A DNA stretch of 64,000 nucleotides, taken from positions 6,076,013 to 6,140,012 of the forward strand of contig BCJU01000001.1 of the NCBI GenBank assembly GCA_001600355.1. The letters are read 5' to 3'. The number at the start of each line of letters is the position of its first letter. The stretch's first letter is position 1. Below are positions 59,241 to 64,000 of this stretch, in pieces. The translations under genes and the position numbers were made by a program. The notes beneath the pieces are model-generated. The model made no database searches and was not told the origin of the DNA. It saw nothing but the letters and a program-made list of their open reading frames with translations. This DNA is from Meira nashicola. Taxonomy: Eukaryota; Basidiomycota; Exobasidiomycetes; Exobasidiales; Brachybasidiaceae.

Positions 59241-61676
59241 CTAAGAAGACCAGCTTTCTAGTCCCTTATATTCCACACCACTGCCCTTGATAATGTTACC
59301 CATGTTGATCACATCCTTTTCGCCACCTTTTGCCAACAATTGCAAGACTTGATCTACTGCGCTCGACTCCACAACAAGGACCATTCCAATTCCATTATTT
59401 AATGTTCTGCACATCTCTAGAGGTGCAATATTTCCTTGTTCTTGCAAATAGGCAAACAATTGCGGTCGCTTCCAGGCTGCCAAGTTGACTTCAGCTCCTA
59501 AACCTTCGGGTAGGATACGTGGAATGTTGTCTGTGAAACCACCACCAGTAATATGTGAGAGTGCTTTAATGTGTGGCGACGGAATGCTATTAGCACCACC
59601 TTCTAATCCAAGAGCATGCGTAAGAGCCTGAACGTAAATGCGTGTTGGCTCGAGCAAACGATCACCGAGCGACAATTGACTATCTTCAGACCAAGGACAC
59701 TTGTCTGCATATTTGATTCCTGCGCTTTCGATCACTTTTCGTACCAAACTGAATCCATTTGAGTGTAATCCTGAACTGCAAAGACCCAAAAGAACATCTC
59801 CAACTTTGATCTCGTTAAGGCGTGGTAGAAGATCCTTACGTTCTACAACACCAACTGCAAATCCTGCAAGATCGTAATCATCTCCGACATACATTCCCGG
59901 CATCTCTGCCGTTTCACCGCCGACTAAACCGCATCTGGATTGCTTGCATCCATCTGCGATTCCTTTGACGACCTCTGCAGCAGTCTCGACATGTAGTTTT
60001 GAACATGCAAAGTAGTCCAGGAAGTACAAGGGAGCGGCAGCTTGGACCAAAAGATCATTGACAGACATGGCAACCAAGTCTACACCAACAGTGTCATGCT
60101 TGCCGAAATCTTGTGCAACACGTAATTTTGTGCCAACACCGTCAGTTCCACTAACCAAAAGAGGGTCTTTGTAATCGCCTGCAGCTTTTAAGTCAAACAC
60201 CCCACCAAATCCTCCAAGTTTTGCATCACATCCAGGTCTGGCGGTACTTTTTGCATGTGCTTTAATCGCTTCCACGAGATCGTTACCTGCATCAACGTCC
60301 ACACCTGCCGCAGCGTATGTCAAACCGGCTGCCTTTTGTTGTGGTGCTGGCTTAAGTGCTCTATGTGCGATATCTTTTCTGAACGTCTTGCCTTCGAATT
60401 CGATTTGTGCAACACCTGCATAAGCAAGATCGACTGCTTCTTTAAGTGAAGGTCCAGAAGCAGAAACGGCCAACACTCGCCCTCCTGCTGTGACCAAATC
60501 ATTTCCGGACATCTTTGTACCTGCGTGGAATACTTCCACTCCAGCGGGTAATTTGCCGATAGTGATCTTTTTTCCTGTTTCGTATTTGCCTGGGTATCCC
60601 CCAGATGCCAAAATAACACTAACAGCGTGGAAATCGGGCTTGAGCTTAATGTCCAAAGCATCGAGGCGACGTTCAGCACATGCCTCCAAAATATCAGCCA
60701 AAGAAGGACCATTTTGAACATCAAGCAGCTCTAGTGCAGCTTCGGTTTCTGGGTCACCAAATCGGACATTATATTCTAACACTTCCGGTCCATTTTCTGT
60801 GACCATGAAGCCTGTGAAGAGAAGACCAACAAATGGGAAACCATCCTTACGCATTCCAGCAATCGTTGGCTGAATGACATTCTTCTCGATTGATTCTTCT
60901 ACACCAGGAGCTTTTCCTTCGGGTGCTGGGGTGTAAGCTCCCATTCCACCTGTGTTTGGTCCCGTGTCACCTTCACCGATACGTTTGTGATCTTGCAATG
61001 GTGGAAGAGAGTAATGCGAATATCCATCTGAAAAAGTCAAAACGGACAATTCGGGACCCTGCAATCTCTGTTCGACGAGAAGCGAATTTCCTGCATCACC
61101 AAATGCTTTTTTGACAAGAATTTCTTGAACACCTTGCTCGCACTCTGCATCATTCTCGGGTAGCAAGACACCTTTTCCAGCAGCCAAACCGTCCGCTTTC
61201 AAGACAACCTTTTGTGCACCACCGAGTTGCTTGACGAACTGTAGGCACTCAGCTACCTGACTCTTATTGAACGACTTGAACTTTGCAGTAGGGATCTTGT
61301 GTCGGTCCATGAAAGCTTTTGCGAAATCTTTTGAACCTTCCATTTGAGCAGCAAAAGGGGAAGGTCCAAAGACGGGAATACCAACTTCTTTGAATGCACC
61401 TTCAACACCGTCCACCAAAGGCTGTTCAGGACCGGGAACGCAAAGGTTGATTTTGTTTGCCTTTGCCCATTGTGCAATTTCCTTGAAATTACCACTAGCT
61501 TTGACGTCGATTAGGTTAGAACATCTTTTCACGTCGATTGTACCTGTACCTCCATTGCCTGGAGCAACAAAAACATGTTCGACACGATTTGATTTTAAGA
61601 GGTGCACCACGATTGCATGTTCACGACCGCCAGAGCCGAGGACAAGGATGCGAAGAGATTGAGGTTCAGGCAACAT
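59241..61676 (-). CDS. ADE5,7: Bifunctional GAR synthetase / AIR synthetase
   Basis: Carries out steps 2 and 5 of purine synthesis. The N-terminal half (about 1-435) is PurD-type: ILVLGSGGREHAIVVHLL, VVLKADGLAAGKGVLLPEN, HKRIGEGDTGPNTGGMGAY, PEVLEYNVRFGDPETEA. The C-terminal half (about 445-811) is PurM-type: TYAAAGVDVDAGNDLVEAI, VSGTDGVGTKLRVAQDFGKH, TVGVDLVAMSVNDLLVQ, GLVGGETAEMPGMY, GLHSNGFSLVRKVI, HITGGGFTDNIPRILPEGLG. This order and length (811 aa) match fungal ADE5,7. Codon use is biased like eIF5. No intron. It converges on eIF5. Confidence 0.97.
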   Translation of the reverse strand: MLPEPQSLRILVLGSGGREHAIVVHLLKSNRVEHVFVAPGNGGTGTIDVKRCSNLIDVKASGNFKEIAQWAKANKINLCVPGPEQPLVDGVEGAFKEVGIPVFGPSPFAAQMEGSKDFAKAFMDRHKIPTAKFKSFNKSQVAECLQFVKQLGGAQKVVLKADGLAAGKGVLLPENDAECEQGVQEILVKKAFGDAGNSLLVEQRLQGPELSVLTFSDGYSHYSLPPLQDHKRIGEGDTGPNTGGMGAYTPAPEGKAPGVEESIEKNVIQPTIAGMRKDGFPFVGLLFTGFMVTENGPEVLEYNVRFGDPETEAALELLDVQNGPSLADILEACAERRLDALDIKLKPDFHAVSVILASGGYPGKYETGKKITIGKLPAGVEVFHAGTKMSGNDLVTAGGRVLAVSASGPSLKEAVDLAYAGVAQIEFEGKTFRKDIAHRALKPAPQQKAAGLTYAAAGVDVDAGNDLVEAIKAHAKSTARPGCDAKLGGFGGVFDLKAAGDYKDPLLVSGTDGVGTKLRVAQDFGKHDTVGVDLVAMSVNDLLVQAAAPLYFLDYFACSKLHVETAAEVVKGIADGCKQSRCGLVGGETAEMPGMYVGDDYDLAGFAVGVVERKDLLPRLNEIKVGDVLLGLCSSGLHSNGFSLVRKVIESAGIKYADKCPWSEDSQLSLGDRLLEPTRIYVQALTHALGLEGGANSIPSPHIKALSHITGGGFTDNIPRILPEGLGAEVNLAAWKRPQLFAYLQEQGNIAPLEMCRTLNNGIGMVLVVESSAVDQVLQLLAKGGEKDVINMGNIIKGSGVEYKGLESWSS

Positions 61677-61984
61677 GACTAAGGCCAGTCACTATCAAAA
61701 TTGTGATGACTGTCAAGACAAAGGTATAGATGGACTCGTCAAGACTTTGAAGAAGCTTAGGCGGGCTTGTCAAGAATCGGAAGAAGCTTAAACGGGGCCT
61801 GTCAAATTTTTGGAAGCTTATTTGTCTAAACACGTGCTTTTTTCTCAAAAAAAAAGTTCTTAAAATTTAACACGAAAAGTGTGCAACGCGAAAAGAAAAA
61901 AGTTCTCATTCACTAGTTAAATAATTTCCACCACCTTCATTTGTGCATCATTGAAGAAATTCAGTGTAATCATTGTTGGTCACA

Positions 61985-63821
61985 ATGTCAAACAAAAGAG
62001 CTGCATCGCCTGAAAGGGCAAGCACAAATGGCAAAGCTAAAGAAGTAGAAACACAACAAAATGGAATAAGCAAACAACCAAGAACATCAGAAGCATCTGC
62101 TCATAAAACACACGCAGGACAAGATGGGGATGAGGGAATGGGAGAATTTGAAGATGCGTTCGAAGATGAATTTGAAGAGGAAAGTGTCGAAGGAAGTGAA
62201 GATGGAGAAGGAATGGAAATTGATGGAGTCAAGGTTGATGGTGAAATTCAGCGACCTGAAGGCGATGATGATGAGGAACAAGAGCCAGAGACAAAAGTAT
62301 ACATTCCCGGTGTGGGAGAAGCACTACCTGAAGGTCAAACATTAGAGCCCGATCAGTCTGCATATGAGATGCTACATCGTCTCAATGTCACTTGGCCATG
62401 TCTATCTTTTGACATTTTACAGGATCATCTTGGATCTACAAGCAGACGGTACCCCCACTCGGCATACTTTGTTGCAGGAACACAAGCAGACACTGCCAAG
62501 AACAATGAACTGATGGTTATGAAAGCTAGTGCTTTGCATAAAACCCAGAAAGATGGAGGTGAGTACTTTTGACTCATGTATTATATTATCGATGATGTCT
62601 GAGGCATTTGGCTGTATGAGCGCATCCTTCTTCGGAGGGATGTTTGCTCGATGCCGAAAACTATCTCGCTACCTTATTTTTCAACTTCTGAGCTTTTCAC
62701 ATGCACTTTTGCATTATTTTGTTTTCTTCGGACGACTTACTGACACGTTTGCTTTTACTACAGATGAAGAGGATGATGACGACGACGACGATGACGATGA
62801 CAATTTGGACGATGATGCAATTCTAGAATACAAGTCAATACCGCATCTCGGAGGAATAAATCGAGTTCGTGCTGCTCCAGTGGCTGCACCTACTGTTTCT
62901 TCTGAGCCAAGTTTGGACCCGTATCCAGTCGCAACTTGGTCAGAGCTTGGTCAAGTGGATATTTGGGATGTCAGACCATTATTTAATGCTCTAGATAGAC
63001 CTGGAAGCAGTACATTCGACCGCAAAGGATATAAACCTATGCACACTGTCAAATCGCATTCTATTGAAGGTTATGCAATGGACTGGGCCGGATCGGGAGG
63101 AGGTGCAACAGGAAGAGCATCATCATTGAGATTATTGACCGGAGACTGCCACAGCAAGATCTTTCTCACAACATCCTCACAAGCTGGCTTCACCACCCAC
63201 CCTAATGCTTTCTTGAGCCACACATCTTCCGTGGAAGATCTACAATGGTCACCTAAAGAGCCTACCGTATTTGCAAGTTGCTCTGCTGATAAAAGTATTC
63301 GTATTTGGGATGTTCGGGTGAAGAGCAAGAGAAGTGTGATTAATGTGGAAGACGCACACGATCAAGATGTCAATGTAATCAGTTGGAACAAGACCACCGA
63401 CTACTTGTTATTGTCTGGAGGCGATGAAGGTTGTGTCAAGGTTTGGGATTTGAGAAACTTTAAACCTGCTACTGCGGGCTCTACACCTGCTGAAAAGCCT
63501 TCTGCTGTTGCTTCCTTCCAATGGCATACAGCACCCATCTCTAGCGTTGAATGGCATCCAACAGAAGACTCTGTCTTTGCTGCAAGTGGAAGAGATGATC
63601 AAGTCACACTTTGGGATCTTTCCGTTGAGCAGGATGAAGAAGAAGCGGCAGCAAGAGAATCTTATAAAGGACCTGATGGAAAAGATGTGCCTCATCAATT
63701 GCTCTTCTGCCATCAAGGTGCAAGTGAAATCAAAGAAGTTCATTGGCATCCCCAAATTAATGGAATGCTCATCAGTACAAGTGCTGATGGATTCCATTTG
63801 TTCAAAACCATCTCTGTATAA
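61985..63821 (+). CDS. RRB1: Ribosome-assembly WD-repeat chaperone Rrb1/GRWD1 (spliced)
   Basis: Nuclear chaperone for ribosomal protein uL3 in 60S assembly. Exons 61985-62558 and 62764-63821 (GTGAGT...TACAG, phase 1) give 543 aa; the 205-nt intron is the longest seen here. The acidic N-terminus (FEDAFEDEFEEESVEG) is followed by the CAF1C-like block SAYEMLHRLNVTWPCLSFDI, then PHSAYFVAGTQADTAKNNEL. After the intron come a run of Asp, then ILEYKSIPHLGGINRVRA, ATWSELGQVDIWDV and five or so WD repeats (SCSADKSIRIWDVR, LLSGGDEGCVKVWDLRN, AASGRDDQVTLWDLS). It ends FHLFKTISV. Confidence 0.95.
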
Positions 63822-63965
63822 TAATATCATTTCAGTGCTTATTTTTAATGTATACCGCATGCTAGCTCAATTGAGTTGCATCTTTTATCACGGAAATGTT
63901 GTATGTTTGAGTTGTCTGTTTATTCAATGATAAGACTAGAAGTACATGTGTGGTAAGAACATTGC

Positions 63966-64000
63966 TTATTTTTCTTTAGCTTGTTCTAGGCGAGCTTCTT
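63966..64000 (-). CDS. C-terminal end of a gene running off the window
   Basis: The minus strand reads EARLEQAKEK and a stop at 63968-63966, a typical charged helical C-terminus. The rest is outside the window. Called only from an open frame at the edge and suitable spacing from RRB1. Confidence 0.3.
   Translation of the reverse strand, partial: EARLEQAKEK

Noticed and set aside
1..64000. tRNA, rRNA, transposon or CRISPR loci
   Set aside because: T-loop-like GGTTCRA strings occur (for example near 53316 and 28463) but none has matching stems; no transposase, reverse transcriptase or terminal repeats were seen.

Overview
This window is nuclear DNA from a filamentous or dimorphic fungus. Complete fungal housekeeping genes sit on both strands in a compact, AT-rich, intron-poor layout. 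Fungal markers include the DASH kinetochore subunit Duo1, fused ADE5,7, fused THI6, Sec9 and OPT transporters. A complex I subunit gene excludes Saccharomyces-like yeasts. The few introns are mostly 60-100 nt with GT(A/G)(A/T/C)GT donors. Together with the many small secreted proteins this suggests a basidiomycete of the smut/Exobasidiomycete kind, but that placement is inference.

Region 1 (0-11.4 kb) is housekeeping: mitochondrial ribosomal protein uL3m, an EFM6-like lysine methyltransferase, a pinin-like splicing factor, THI6, Pelota/Dom34, a four-exon complex I 9.5 kDa subunit (78 aa) that an ORF scan misses, TRM5, a class I methyltransferase and a small spliced unknown.

Region 2 (11.4-28.3 kb) is a secretome island. 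It holds small cysteine-rich secreted proteins, a tandem array of three secreted basic proteins sharing a DVDQWLNLS motif, a secreted GH78 rhamnosidase-like enzyme, a Kex2-type/knottin-like peptide precursor, one large low-complexity protein, and a tandem cluster of four secreted proteins. The four share a two-repeat C-terminal domain behind unrelated low-complexity linkers.

Region 3 (28.7-39 kb) is housekeeping: SUA5, peroxisomal Lon (C-terminal SRL), NSE4 with three MCB boxes in its promoter, PEX7 and folylpolyglutamate synthase. Region 4 (39-47 kb) has a second Kex2/knottin-like precursor, a single-pass membrane protein, SEC9, a spliced 5-hydroxyisourate hydrolase, TIM9 with a 7-nt first coding exon, and a spliced RGG protein. 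Region 5 (47-55.3 kb) has two tandem OPT transporters, the first with an in-frame stop, then three more copies of a cysteine-rich secreted family also seen at 12.6 kb. Region 6 (55.5-64 kb) has DUO1, eIF5, ADE5,7, RRB1/GRWD1 and the edge of another gene.

The main pattern is four secreted families in one window. In two of them several copies carry single-nucleotide frame breaks, most of them in or beside short A/T runs, while no such break is seen in the housekeeping genes. This could be birth-and-death erosion, slippage-driven on/off variation, or assembly error; two N bases in OPT1 show the assembly is not perfect.
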